Assembly (NCBI GenBank): GCA_018842655.1
Contig: JAGTWN010000004.1
Span: 1,054,001 to 1,118,000, forward strand
Source: Candidatus Pantoea haifensis
GTDB taxonomy: Bacteria; Pseudomonadota; Gammaproteobacteria; Enterobacterales; Enterobacteriaceae
DNA: 64,000 nucleotides
Reading direction: 5' to 3'
In this document: piece after piece, positions 42,247-52,744 of the stretch
Layout: each line of letters begins with the position of its first letter
Position numbering within the stretch: the first letter of the stretch is position 1
Translations under genes and position numbers: made by a program
Notes under the pieces: model-generated
The model's input: only the letters and a program-made list of their open reading frames with translations
Database searches by the model: none
What the model was told of the DNA's origin: nothing

Positions 42247-42665
42247 CTCACTGTTCCTTATGCAATTTTAGGTTCAATCTGTTTCACCATATCACGTCGT
42301 TTTCGCTTCCGCCTGCTGAAATCTGCCCTTCACTGTAAAGGGATTTTTCAACGACAACTTTTGCGTCTTTTTGGGGCGCTGCGCACACAAAAAGTGCACT
42401 GATTCGAGCTGATCGCCCCCATGAAGCGACCAATAAAGCCCCGTTTTAAAAAAAGTTTTAATGCAAACGTTTGCTGTTTTTAGCAACCGTTTGCGTTGCA
42501 AGCGACAGTTGATTTGTTGCGCAACAATGCGGAAATTTGATAACTAATTGATTTTAATCATTAAATAAAATTTACGTAGTTGGCATAGCCCTTGCAATAA
42601 ATCTTTAAGGCAATCATCTGCATTATTAATGAGAAAGCCTGACGCTTTTTCACAAGGACACTAGC
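42247..42665. other. ydfG-guaD intergenic region
   Basis: 419 bp without a gene, AT-rich. Holds two PurR-like palindromes (separate entry) and the promoters of ydfG and the purine operon. An AAGGAC Shine-Dalgarno lies about 10 bases before the guaD ATG. Confidence 0.65.
42461..42496 (+). promoter_or_regulatory. Two PurR-like operators upstream of guaD
   Basis: ATGCAAACGTTTGCTG (42461-42476), whose core GCAAACGTTTGC is a perfect palindrome, and TAGCAACCGTTTGCGT (42481-42496). Both fit the PurR consensus ANGCAANCGNTTNCNT closely, 20 bp centre to centre. Another LacI-family protein could use the same core. Confidence 0.65.
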
Positions 42666-43993
42666 ATGCCTTCAACTCAAGACAGGGCGATCCGCGCCAG
42701 TTTTTTTGATTTTAAAGGGTTGGCCAGTCACCCCGACGCAATTCTTTCCCAGGCTCGCTATCTGGAAGATGGCGTTTTGCTGCTGCGAGACGGTCAGGTC
42801 GTTTCGTTGCAGGCCTGGCAGGAAAACAGTGAGCAGCTTAATCAATACGAAATGATTGATATGCGCGGCAAATTAATTGTGCCGGGTTTTGTTGATAGCC
42901 ATATTCATTATCCTCAGACTGAAATGATTGGCGCATTTGGCGAGCAGCTACTGGAGTGGTTGAATCACTATACTTTTCCCGTGGAGGCGCAGTATCACTG
43001 CCCGCAGCATGCGGCGCAGATGTCAGCGTTTTTCTCCATCAACTGCTGGCGAACGGTACCACCAGCGCGTTAGTGTTTGGCACAGTGCATCCTCAATCGG
43101 TAGATGCACTGTTTAGCGCGGCTGAGGCGCTCGACATGCGAATCATTGCGGGCAAAGTGATGATGGATCGCAACGCACCGGAGTATCTCACCGAAACGCC
43201 GGAAGAGAGCTACCAGCAAACCCGCGCGCTGATCGAACGCTGGCATCAGCGTGGTCGTCTGAGTTATGCCCTGACACCACGTTTTGCGCCAACCTCGTCA
43301 CCTGAATTACTCAATAAAGTGTGTCAGCTGCGCCAGGAGTTTCCGGATACCTGGCTGCATACGCATCTGAGTGAAAATCCACAGGAGATCGCCTGGGTAA
43401 AAGATCTGTTTCCAGAACACGCCGGTTATCTGGATGTTTACCATCATTATCAGCTCACCGGGCGTCGTAGCGTTTTTGCCCACTGCATTCACCTGGATGA
43501 TCAAGAATGGCAGTGCCTGCATGAGACCGATTCATCAATCGCATTCTGCCCGACCTCTAATCTTTTTCTCGGTAGCGGCCTGTTTAACATCAAACGTAGC
43601 TGGCAGCAGGGCGTCAGAGTGGGGATTGGCACCGATGTGGGGGCAGGAACAACCTTCAACATGCTGCAAACCCTGGGCGAAGCGTACAAAGTGGGACAGC
43701 TGCAACAGTATAAGCTGAGCGCCGCTGAAGCCTTTTATCACGCGACATTAGGCGGTGCACATGCACTGGATCTGGATCATGCCATTGGCAATTTTGCCAC
43801 CGGTAAAGAGGCGGATTTCGTGGTGCTCGATCCTGCTGTTTCTCCGCTGCAAACCTTACGCATTGGCAATAGCAAAGACATCTGGGAAAAATTATTTGTG
43901 TTAATGACGCTGGGAGACGACCGCAACATCGCCCAAACCTGGGTGCATGGACGCAGAGTCTGGCAGCGTGACGCCGGAGAGAAAGCCGCATGA
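42666..43993 (+). CDS. guaD: Guanine deaminase (frame break)
   Basis: Zinc amidohydrolase converting guanine to xanthine; 442 aa after repair (E. coli GuaD 439). Metal-site blocks: PGFVDSHIHYPQTEMIGAFG (HxH), WLHTHLSENP (His), VFAHCIHLDD (His) and GIGTDVGAGTTFNML (Asp). The T run 43029-43033 is one base short; repair gives MSAFFLHQLLANGTTSALVFGTVHP. The stop overlaps the start of xdhA by 4 bp. First gene of guaD-xdhA-xdhB-xdhC, feeding xanthine straight to the next enzyme. Confidence 0.93.
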
Positions 43994-45428
43994 TCCAGTT
44001 TCTGCTTAATAATCAGCTTGTGACTGAAAAAGAACTTGATCCAAATCTCACCGTGCTCACCTATTTGCGCAGCCGCCTGCGCCGTAGCGGCACCAAAGAG
44101 GGATGCGCATCAGGCGACTGTGGCGCATGCAGCGTCACGCTGGGCAAGGCGGTGAAGGGCAAAATGCAGTATGAAACCGTTAACAGCTGCCTGACGCTGG
44201 TGAGCACGTTGCAGGGTAAGCAACTCATTACCGTGGAAGATCTCAAACAAGGCGATCGTCTGCATCCCGCGCAGCAGGCCATGGTAGATTGTCACGGCTC
44301 TCAGTGCGGCTTCTGCACCCCAGGCTTTGTTATGTCACTCTTCAGTCTGCAAAAAAACAGTGAAAGCTGGGATCGTCATCAGGCAGAAACGGCGCTGGCA
44401 GGCAACTTATGCCGCTGTACCGGTTACCGACCCATTATGGATGCTGCCGTACAACTCTGTTCGCAACCTTGTCGCGATCAGTTTATGCAGACGGAAGCCA
44501 ATGTAGTGCAACGGCTCGAAGGGCTTAATACCCCTGAAATGCTGGAACTAAAGGGTGAAGGGCGGCGCTGTTTTCTGCCTAAAACGCCTGAACAGCTTGC
44601 TCAAATCTACCTTGAATATCCTGATGCAAGCCTGGTGGCAGGCGGCACCGATCTCAGCCTGCAAATTACGCAGCAGTATAAAAAATTACCGGTGCTGATT
44701 GCGCTTGAACAGGTTGAAGCACTCAAAGTGTGTAGCGAATCAGAAACCCATTATGAACTGGGCGCGGGCGCATCGCTTCATCATATTACTGACTTTCTGG
44801 CTGAACGCATTCCCGGCGTGAGCGAGATGCTACAACGTTTTGCCTCTTTGCAAATCCGTCTTCAGGGCACGCTTGGCGGTAATATCGCCAATGCTTCACC
44901 CATCGGCGATGCCTCACCCATGTTGCTGGCATTAAATGCTTCATTAATCCTGCAACAAGGCGAGAAAAACGCAGCGTGGCCCTCGACACGTTTTTTACCG
45001 GTTATCGGCAAACGATCCTGCAGCAAGGGGAATTTATCCGCGCCATTACGCTGCCTAAAGTGACAGTGTCACCAAAATTTGTTGCCTGGAAAGTCTCTAA
45101 GCGACTCGATGATGATATTTCAGCGGTCTTTGGCGCGTTTAACCTTCACGTCAGCAAAGGAGTGATCGGGGACGTGCGCATCGCTTTTGGCGGCATGGCG
45201 GCAACGCCGAAGCGCGCGATGGCTTGCGAGCAGGCGTTAACAGGCCAGCCTTTCAATGCCGAAACGGTTGCCCGCGCATGCGCAGCTTTAGCGCAGGATT
45301 TTCAGCCTCTGAGCGATTTTCGCGCCAGCGCCGCCTACCGCTTGCAGGTCGCGCAAAATCTGCTGCGCCGTTATTACCACCATTGCAACGGCGAGTTAGC
45401 CATTACAGAGGTAAGCCGTTATGTCTAA
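43990..45428 (+). CDS. xdhA: Xanthine dehydrogenase small subunit, 2Fe-2S and FAD (frame break)
   Basis: Electron-transfer subunit that carries electrons from the molybdenum site to NAD+; 479 aa after repair. N-terminal plant-type 2Fe-2S domain EGCASGDCGACSVTLG, second 2Fe-2S domain with CGFCTPGF and NLCRCTGYRPIMDAA, then FAD domain from about residue 190 with VAGGTDLSLQ and GTLGGNIANASPIGD. The A run 44965-44969 is one base short; repair joins LQQGEKKRS to VALDTFFTGYR. The two-subunit XdhA/XdhB layout is that of Pseudomonas and Klebsiella-type enzymes. Overlaps xdhB by 8 bp. Confidence 0.93.
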
Positions 45429-47785
45429 TAATCGTCCTGCGCTATCAGAAGCCGTTATCAAAGCACAGTTCGCAGCAGAGATTCACAGCGGCGTGGGCCG
45501 CAGTAACAAGCACGAAAGCGCAGAGAAACATGTTTCCGGTGAAGCCATTTATATTGATGACAAAGCTGAATTACCCGGCCTGTTACACCTTTGTCCGCGT
45601 CTGAGTGCACATGCTCATGCCCGCATTCTTCGCCTTGACGTGCAGCCTTGCTATGCCATTCCCGGTGTGGTCAGCGTAGTGACGTGGCAGGATGTGCCTG
45701 GCATTAATGATGTCGGGCCGCTGGAGCCAGGCGATCCGCTATTAGCCCATGAAAAAGTTGAATACCTCGGACAGATCATTCTTGCCGTGGCCGCAGATTC
45801 CCCGGAAGCCGCTCGCATGGGGGCGGAAGCGGCGATCATTGAATATGAGGTGCTGGAGCCGCTCCTGGACGTTGAACAGGCGTTAGCGCAGGGCAGCTTT
45901 GTGCAGGAGCCACATATTCATCAACGCGGTGATGCTGATGCAGCTTTAGCGCGAGCACCGCACCGCATCACAGGGCAGTTTCATATTGGTGGCCAGGAAC
46001 ATTTCTATCTGGAAACCCAGACGGCTTTGGTGATCCCTGGCGAAGACCGTTCGCTGCAGGTTTTTCTTCTACGCAAAACCCCACTGAAGTGCAAAAACTG
46101 GTAGCTGAAGTCATGGGCATCACCATGAACAAAGTCACGATTGATATGCGGCGAATGGGGGAGGCTTTGGCGGTAAAGAGACGCAGGCGGCGGGCGTGGC
46201 CTGTTTGTGTGCTGTGGCTGCACGGCAAACCGGACGCGCTGTGAAAATGCGGCTGGCACGCCGGGACGACATGCGCATCACCGGAAAGCGCCATCCGTTT
46301 TTTGTGCGTTATGAGGTTGGTGTTGAGGATGACGGCCGTTTGTGTGGGGTTAAAATCGATCTTGCCGGAAACTGCGGTTACTCCCTTGATCTGAGCGGAT
46401 CGATTGTCGATCGCGCTATGTTCCATGCGGATAACGCTTATTATCTTGGTGACGCCCTGATCACCGGTTATCGCTGTCGTACCAATACGGCGTCAAACAC
46501 GGCTTATCGCGGCTTCGGCGGGCCACAAGGCATGGTGGCAATCGAGCAGATTATGGATCATATTGCCCGCGAGCGGGGCATCGATCCGCTCGTTTTACGT
46601 AAACGCAACTATTACGGCAAAACTGAACGCAATATCACGCACTACCACCAGCAGGTTGAGGATAATCTGTTGGAAGAGATCACCGCGCAGCTTGAGGAGA
46701 GCAGTGAGTACTATGCACGCCGCGCGGCGATCGCTGAATTTAATGCACAAAGCCCGTTTCTGAAGCGCGGCCTGGCGCTGACGCCAGTTAAGTTCGGGAT
46801 CTCCTTTACCTCCAGCTTTCTGAATCAGGCTGGCGCTCTGATTTTGATTTATACCGACGGCACCGTGCAGCTTAATCATGGCGGCACTGAAATGGGCCAG
46901 GGGCTGAATACCAAAGTGGCACAAATTGTTGCTGAGGTACTGCAAATCGAAGTGGATAAAATTCAAATTACGGCCACCGATACCGGCAAAGTGCCTAATA
47001 CATCACCCACGGCTGCCTCAAGCGGTGCCGATCTCAACGGCAAAGCAGCGCAAAATGCTGCGGAAATCTTACGCGAACGCCTGACCACAATGCTTTGTAC
47101 GCTGCATGCCTGTGCTGCCAGCGACGTGTGCTTTCGCAACGGTATCGTCCGGGCGGTTGATAAGCACTACACCTTTGCCGAAGTGGCACAGCTGGCATGG
47201 TTTAACCAGGTGCCGCTGTCAGCGAATGGCTATTATCGCGTACCGGGCATTCATTACGATCGCCTGGCCGGACGGGGTAAACCCTTTTATTACTTCGCTT
47301 ACGGTGCTGCCTGTTGCGAAGTCGTAACAGATACCCTGACCGGTGAATATCGCCTGCTACGCGCAGACATTTTGCATGACGTTGGCGCATCGCTGAATCC
47401 CGCGATTGATACTGGTCAGGTCGAAGGCGGTTTCGTGCAGGGACTGGGCTGGCTGACCTGCGAAGAGCTGGTATGGAACAGCAAAGGTGCGTTACTGACC
47501 GACGGCCCGGCGAGCTATAAAATACCGGCGATAAGCGATGTGCCACCTGACATGCGCGTTACGCTGGTGGAAAATCGCAAAAACCCACAGGACACCGTGT
47601 TCCACTCAAAAGCTGTCGGCGAGCCGCCTTTTATGCTGGGTATCGCCGCCTGGTGTGCGTTACAGGATGCTGTTGCCAGCGTTGATAATTATCGGCAGCA
47701 CCCGCTGCTCGATGCCCCCGCGACACCGGAGCGCGTCTTTTGGGGGATGCAACGGCTGGCAGGAGAACATGATGATTTATCATGA
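45421..47785 (+). CDS. xdhB: Xanthine dehydrogenase large subunit, molybdopterin (two frame breaks)
   Basis: Molybdenum-cofactor subunit oxidising hypoxanthine and xanthine to urate; 788 aa after repair. Conserved blocks: GEAIYIDD, GGQEHFYLETQ, GGFGGKETQ (after repair), the substrate-binding region TNTASNTAYRGFGGPQGM with its arginine, and VGEPPFMLG with the catalytic glutamate of the PFMLG region. One base is needed at T5 46061-46065 (VFSSTQNPTEVQKL) and one at G5 46157-46161 (MRRMGGGFGG). Translationally coupled to xdhA; its stop overlaps the xdhC start. Confidence 0.92.
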
Positions 47786-48667
47786 CTGGATCGCCGTATT
47801 GCATCAGCTGCGCGAAAAGCGTCAAAGCTGCGTCCTGATTACTGTTCTTAATGAGCGCGGCTCTGTGCCGCGCAATAGCGGCAGTAAGATGGTCGTCACG
47901 CCCGATGAAACCTTTCTGACCATTGGTGGCGGACACCTGGAATACCTTTGTACCGCCCAGGCGCGGGACATGTTGCAAAAAGGGCAGCAGTCGCCACACA
48001 GTGAAGAATTTTCACTGGGTGCGCGTTTGGGCCAGTGCTGCGGTGGCATGACAACCATTCTGTTCGAGCCGCTATTGCAGGCGCAGCCAATGGTGCAGGT
48101 TTATGGAGCCGGTCATGTTGGTCAGGCCGTGGTCAGTTTGCTGGCGACGTTACCCTGTCACATAAGCTGGATCGACAGCCGGCCTCATCAGTTCACAAAC
48201 GTTCCGCCTGGCGTTAACGTCATGCAACCGGACGATCCGCTCGACTGTGTCGCGCTGGCCTCGCCTGACAGCTATTTTATTGTTATGACGCACCATCATC
48301 CGTTGGATTTAGCGTTGTGCGAAGCCATACTGAAACGTGGCGATTTTCGCTATGCTGGCGTTATCGGGTCGCAAACCAAAGCACAACGCTTTCGTTACCG
48401 ACTTGAAGGCAAAAATATCGCAGATGACCAGCTGGCCCGGTTACGCTGCCCGATGGGCTTACCGGATGTAAAAGGCAAACTACCTGCTGAAATTGCCGTG
48501 GCCATTGTCGGTGAAATCATCAGCATTTATCAGCAACAACCCCTGCTTAAGTTGCCCGCGCACGAGCAACTTGCCCATTATGCGTTGACCATCAGGAGCG
48601 ACGATGAACGTCCGACAGAATCCTTTCTTCAGCGTCAGCAATTTACCCTATCAGACACCCCTTTTGA
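47772..48667 (+). CDS. xdhC: XdhC molybdenum cofactor insertion chaperone
   Basis: Binds molybdopterin, protects sulfuration and inserts it into XdhB; not part of the final enzyme. N-terminal XdhC/CoxI domain has CVLITVLNERGSVPRNSGSKM and TIGGGHLEY with GQCCGG; the C-terminal Rossmann part has VYGAGHVGQAVVSLL and YAGVIGSQTKAQRF. The ATG at 47772 has AGGAG six bases upstream. As read, the frame runs on into dcp, but with the missing base at 48658-48665 restored it stops at TGA 48665-48667, about 298 aa, the normal XdhC length. It then overlaps the dcp start by about 60 bp. Confidence 0.85.
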
Positions 48668-50633
48668 TCAGATTCAGGAGGCGGATTTTCTTCCTGCTTT
48701 ACAGGCAGGCATAGAAGAGAAGCGTCAGGAGGTGCTGGCGATTGCCACCAGTAAAGAGCCCGCGACGTTTATCAATACTTACGAAGCGTTAGAACGCTGC
48801 GGCCAGTTACTGAATCGCGTTAACTTAGTTTTCGGTGCCATGACCTCTGCCAACACCAGCGATTATTTGCAACAGGTTGAAGAGGAGATAACGCCGCAGC
48901 TTACCGCGCTGCATGACGAAATCATGCTGAACCGTCCGCTGTTCGCCCGGCTGGATGCGGTCTATCAGCAACGAACTAAACTCGATGCCGAATCGAAACG
49001 GCTGGTTGAAGTGATTTGGCAACGTTTTCAGCTGGCGGGCGCAAACCTGCCGGAAGCGCAGAAACAGACCCTCAAGGCGCTGAATCAGGAGGCGGCACGA
49101 CTGAGCACCAAATTCACCAGTAAACTGCTGGCGGCCACCAAAGCGGGTGGATTGGTGGTGAATGATATTGCGCAGCTTGCCGGGTTAAGCGTCGCCGATC
49201 TTGCTGTTGCACAGGCGGCAGCCAGAGCGCGTGGTCTGGAGCAGGCCTGGCTGCTGGTGTTGCAAAACACCACCCAACAGCCTGCGTTGCAGAGTCTGGA
49301 AAAACGCAACACGCGACAAGCACTGTTTCACGCAGCGTGGACGCGCAGCGAAAAAGGCGATGATAACGACACGCGTGATTTAGTGCTGCGACTGGCGCAG
49401 GTGCGTGCCGGGCAGGCAAAACTCCTGGGGTTCACCAGTTTTGCCGCCTGGCAGTTGCAGGATCAAATGGCAAAAACACCCGAAGCGGCATTTGCTTTCA
49501 TGCGAAATATTGTACCCGCCGCACGCGCACGCGCCGAGCGCGAAGCCGCAGCTATCCAGCAAACCATTGATGCGCAGCAGGGCGATTTTACCCTGACCGC
49601 GTGGGACTGGAATTTTTATGCCGAACAGGTTCGACGGGCGCAGTTTGATCTCGATGAGAATCAGGTAAAACCTTACTTTGAGTTAAACAACGTGCTGACA
49701 AAAGGGGTTTTTGGGCCGCAACTCAGCTTTATGGTCTTCAGTTCAGCCAGCGTCACGATCTGCCCGTTTACCATCCTGATGTGCAAGTGTTTGAGATTTT
49801 CGACGCGGATAACACGCCGCTGGGGCTGTTCTACCTTGATGCGTTTAAACGCGATAACAAAGGTGGCGGTGCGTGGATGAGCAATTTCGTCAATCAATCT
49901 ACACTGCTCGACAGCAAGCCCGTAATTTACAACGTCTGCAACTACACCAAACCGCCAGCCGGTGAGCCGGCGTTAATCAGCTGGGATGATGTCATCACGC
50001 TGTTCCATGAATTTGGCCACACGCTGCACGGTTTGTTTGCCAGCCAACGCTATCCGAGCCTGTCGGGCACAGAAACGCCGCGTGATTTTGTTGAGTTTCC
50101 GTCGCAAATCAACGAGCACTGGGCCAGCGAACCGCAGGTTTTTCGCAACTTTGCGCGTCACTTTCAAACGGGCGAACCAATGCCCGCTGAGCTGCATGAA
50201 AAAATTATCCGCGCAGACAAATTTAATAAAGGCTACGACATGAGTGAGTTGCTGGCGGCTGCGTTGCTCGATCTGCACTGGCACAGTCTGCATGGCAACG
50301 ATACACCGCAATCTGTTGAAGGCTTTGAGCAGCAGGCGCTGCAGTCAGACAATCTGGCACTGGTCGCGGTGCCGCCACGTTATCGCTCCAGCTATTTCCA
50401 GCATATCTGGGGCGGGGGTATGCGGCGGGCTATTACGCCTATATCTGGACGCAAATGCTGGCGGACGATGGGTTTCAGTGGTTTGTTGAAAAGGGGGCCT
50501 GACGCGCAAAAACGGCGATATTTTCCGTCAAAAGATCCTGTCCCGTGGTAACAGTAGCGATTTGAAAAAGTTGTATGAAGACTGGCGCGGCGGCGAGCCA
50601 CAGACAGAGTCGATGTTGAAAAATCGGGGTTAG
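48604..50633 (+). CDS. dcp: Peptidyl-dipeptidase Dcp (four frame breaks)
   Basis: Cytoplasmic M3 metallopeptidase that removes C-terminal dipeptides; 677 aa after repair (E. coli 681). Start ATG 48604 with AGGAG upstream gives MNVRQNPFFSVSNLPYQTP, matching the Dcp N-terminus. One base each is needed at 48658-48665, T5 49708-49712 (GVFWAATQLYGLQFSQRHD), G5 50414-50418 (WGGGYAAGYYAYIWTQML) and G5 50493-50497 (EKGGLTRKNG). Zinc motif HEFGHTLHG lies near base 50010, with the third ligand Glu downstream (DFVEFPSQINEHW). In E. coli it neighbours ydfG. Confidence 0.94.
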
Positions 50634-50944
50634 CGGATTAACCCGGCTGGCTGAAACAACCGGAACCGGGCATTTCAGCCGCGCATAACGGGTTTATCGT
50701 AAATCTGACGTGGTTTGGCTAAAAGCGGTGCGCACTTCAACCGGGATGAAGAGACCTGTTATGCAGGCAAAGCGCCTGAGCGAAGGATAACACCAGACGC
50801 CTTTATCATTGGCTCGCCTGCGGGCGAGCCTCAGGGAGGCGGCGAGTCATCCGAGGCCGATCCACACGGCGGTGAGATTACTTTGCAATCGAATACTGCA
50901 TTCCTCACCCCCTTATTTTTAGCGCGGCATATTAACGCCTGCTA
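50634..50944. other. dcp-hpxO intergenic region with hairpins
   Basis: 311 bp between convergent genes and no credible gene. Hairpins: GGCTGAAA / TTTCAGCC (50649-50656, 50673-50680) shortly after the dcp stop, and GGCTCGCC / GGCGAGCC (50811-50818, 50823-50830). Neither has a clear T tract. Confidence 0.5.
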
Positions 50945-52102
50945 TCAGCCGAACGGCCCGCCTTCGATCGTTTCGCACATGCCTGCCAGCACGCGCTCAC
51001 CGGTTTCGGTTTTAAGAGAGTGATACCACGCAGCGGTAGCCGCCGGATCTTTACCGTGCGTAACATCGCAACGCCTGCGCGCTTTAAGAACCAAATCTTT
51101 CACACGTTCCACGCGGCGCGCCTGATAGCGCAACAGTGCATCTTCGATCCCTAAAGAGTGGGCCGCCAGCGTGGAGGCCAGCACCACGGCATCTTCCATC
51201 GCTGCACAACCGCCTTGTCCGATATCAGGCGTCGTGCTGTGTGCCGCATCGCCCAGTAAAGCCACACGACCTTTCACAAAGCGGCTGAACGGCTCGATAT
51301 CATGGATCTCGACGCGGTTAGTGGTATCGGGATTGATCGCCGCAATGAGCTTCTGAACCGGCTCAGCCCAACCGCTGAAATAGCCTCGCAAATCCTCTTT
51401 TAACGTGAGGCGATCTTCAGCCAGTCCTTTGGGTAACGGCACATCAAAGAAGAAATAAAAGCGGTTGCCGCTGACAGGCATTAATGACACCCGCTTGCCT
51501 TCTCCCACAAACGTCGTCCATTGATTAGCCGGAGCGATATCTTCATCGACTTCCACTAATCCGTTCCAGTTAACGTAACCGGCATAGCGACGCGTCAGCT
51601 TTTCTTCCAGAACATAGTGACGAATCACGGAGTGGGTGCCGTCAGCGGCAATAAGGAAATCACCACAAGCCTGACTGTTATCTTCAAAAGTGGCTATCAC
51701 GCCATGCTCGTTTTGTTCGACCTGAACCACGCGCTTGCCAAAGTGAATGCGCTCGCGACCATAGGTATCAATAAGCATGGCTTGCAGTTCTGCCCGTGCA
51801 ACCGGGTAGGGAAATTCACCCACCTGTTGCACCAGAGGGGACAGGCTAAAGCGCGTTAGCGTCGCGCCCGTGGCGAAGTCGTTATACGCCATGTAAGCCA
51901 TATTGCCGCCAAGTGTGCGAATCGCCTCTTTCATGCCGAGCGCATTCAGACATTTAACGCCGTTTGGCCAGACAGAAATCGCTGCGCCCACCGGTTTGAT
52001 CTCTTTTACTGCTTCATACACGGCGGTTTCGAAACCTGCTTTTTCCAGCGCAATCGCGGTGCTCATGCCGCCGATACCCCCGCCAATCACAATCGCTTTC
52101 AT
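50945..52102 (-). CDS. hpxO: FAD-dependent urate hydroxylase HpxO
   Basis: Converts urate to 5-hydroxyisourate with NADH and O2; about 385 aa, intact, close to Klebsiella HpxO. FAD-binding GxGxxG in AIVIGGGIGGMSTAIAL, family block VYEAVKEIKPVGAAISVWPNGVKCLNALGM, active-site region YAGYVNWNGLVE and FVGEGKRVSLMPVS, and GDAAHSTTPDIGQGGCAAMEDAV. The ATG at 52102 is favoured over 52108, which abuts the AAGGAG. It continues the guaD-xdhABC pathway but lies beyond dcp and on the opposite strand. No urate permease or HpxT/HpxQ gene is adjacent. Confidence 0.94.
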   Translation of the reverse strand: MKAIVIGGGIGGMSTAIALEKAGFETAVYEAVKEIKPVGAAISVWPNGVKCLNALGMKEAIRTLGGNMAYMAYNDFATGATLTRFSLSPLVQQVGEFPYPVARAELQAMLIDTYGRERIHFGKRVVQVEQNEHGVIATFEDNSQACGDFLIAADGTHSVIRHYVLEEKLTRRYAGYVNWNGLVEVDEDIAPANQWTTFVGEGKRVSLMPVSGNRFYFFFDVPLPKGLAEDRLTLKEDLRGYFSGWAEPVQKLIAAINPDTTNRVEIHDIEPFSRFVKGRVALLGDAAHSTTPDIGQGGCAAMEDAVVLASTLAAHSLGIEDALLRYQARRVERVKDLVLKARRRCDVTHGKDPAATAAWYHSLKTETGERVLAGMCETIEGGPFG

Positions 52103-52744
52103 CTTCATCTCCTTTTCACTTAATGGTGAACCTGCAACTTTTGTACCAATTGCCGTAAGCGAAATGAAATGCAGGCGTTAACCCGGTAAAACACTGTTTT
52201 TTATGTTTTTTAAACAAATGTTTGCCGCAAATGATAACAAAGACTGCACACCGCGTGGGCAGTCAGATGAACCAAAACAGTGCATACTGGTGATCTCAAC
52301 GAGGCTATTGCACCTTTTGTTTCATCAGGCGACCATGCGGCTTTACACATCAGATTGATTAACGGCAACACACTTTATTTGAATTTTTATTTAAGCCATC
52401 TTGATTAGTTTAAAAATAATCAACTAATTCACCGCCACCTGACTCCCTCACGCGCAGGAAGCACAGGCGTTGGCTGATATAATGAAACAGATAAGAATAA
52501 TTTATAAATAAAAGATCAGCTAAAAATCAATGGTTTAATTAAAAATTAAATAATAAACTGGACGCATTCTGTCAGTTAATTCTTATATGCGAATTGAACA
52601 GAAGATAACACTTCAATAATCTATTGATTAATATTAGCGGGTCATTTTCTCTCTTGAGGTAAATTAAGAAGTTCCGCAGGACTATGCATTTATATCTCGT
52701 GATATAGATCATGGCAGGGCATATCTTTACCGCGGAAGTAGATT
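52103..52744. other. AT-rich intergenic region upstream of hpxO
   Basis: About 640 bp, AT-rich, with no recognisable gene. Holds the hpxO promoter, a candidate operator at 52212-52225, and the promoter of the glycosyltransferase gene. Confidence 0.6.
52212..52225 (-). promoter_or_regulatory. Candidate purine operator upstream of hpxO
   Basis: AAACAAATGTTTGC, reverse complement GCAAACATTTGTTT. It shares the CAAAC-(G/A)-TTTG core with the guaD operator at 42463-42474. It is about 110 bp from the hpxO start. Weaker match to the PurR consensus. Confidence 0.4.

Noticed and set aside
47538-49880. A single 780-codon protein spanning the end of xdhB, xdhC and most of dcp
   Set aside because: The first 77 codons are another frame of xdhB, and xdhC runs into dcp only because one base is missing near 48660; Dcp has its own start at 48604.
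50715-51023. A 102-codon frame between dcp and hpxO
   Set aside because: Low-complexity product, crosses a hairpin and the hpxO 3' end; no family resemblance.
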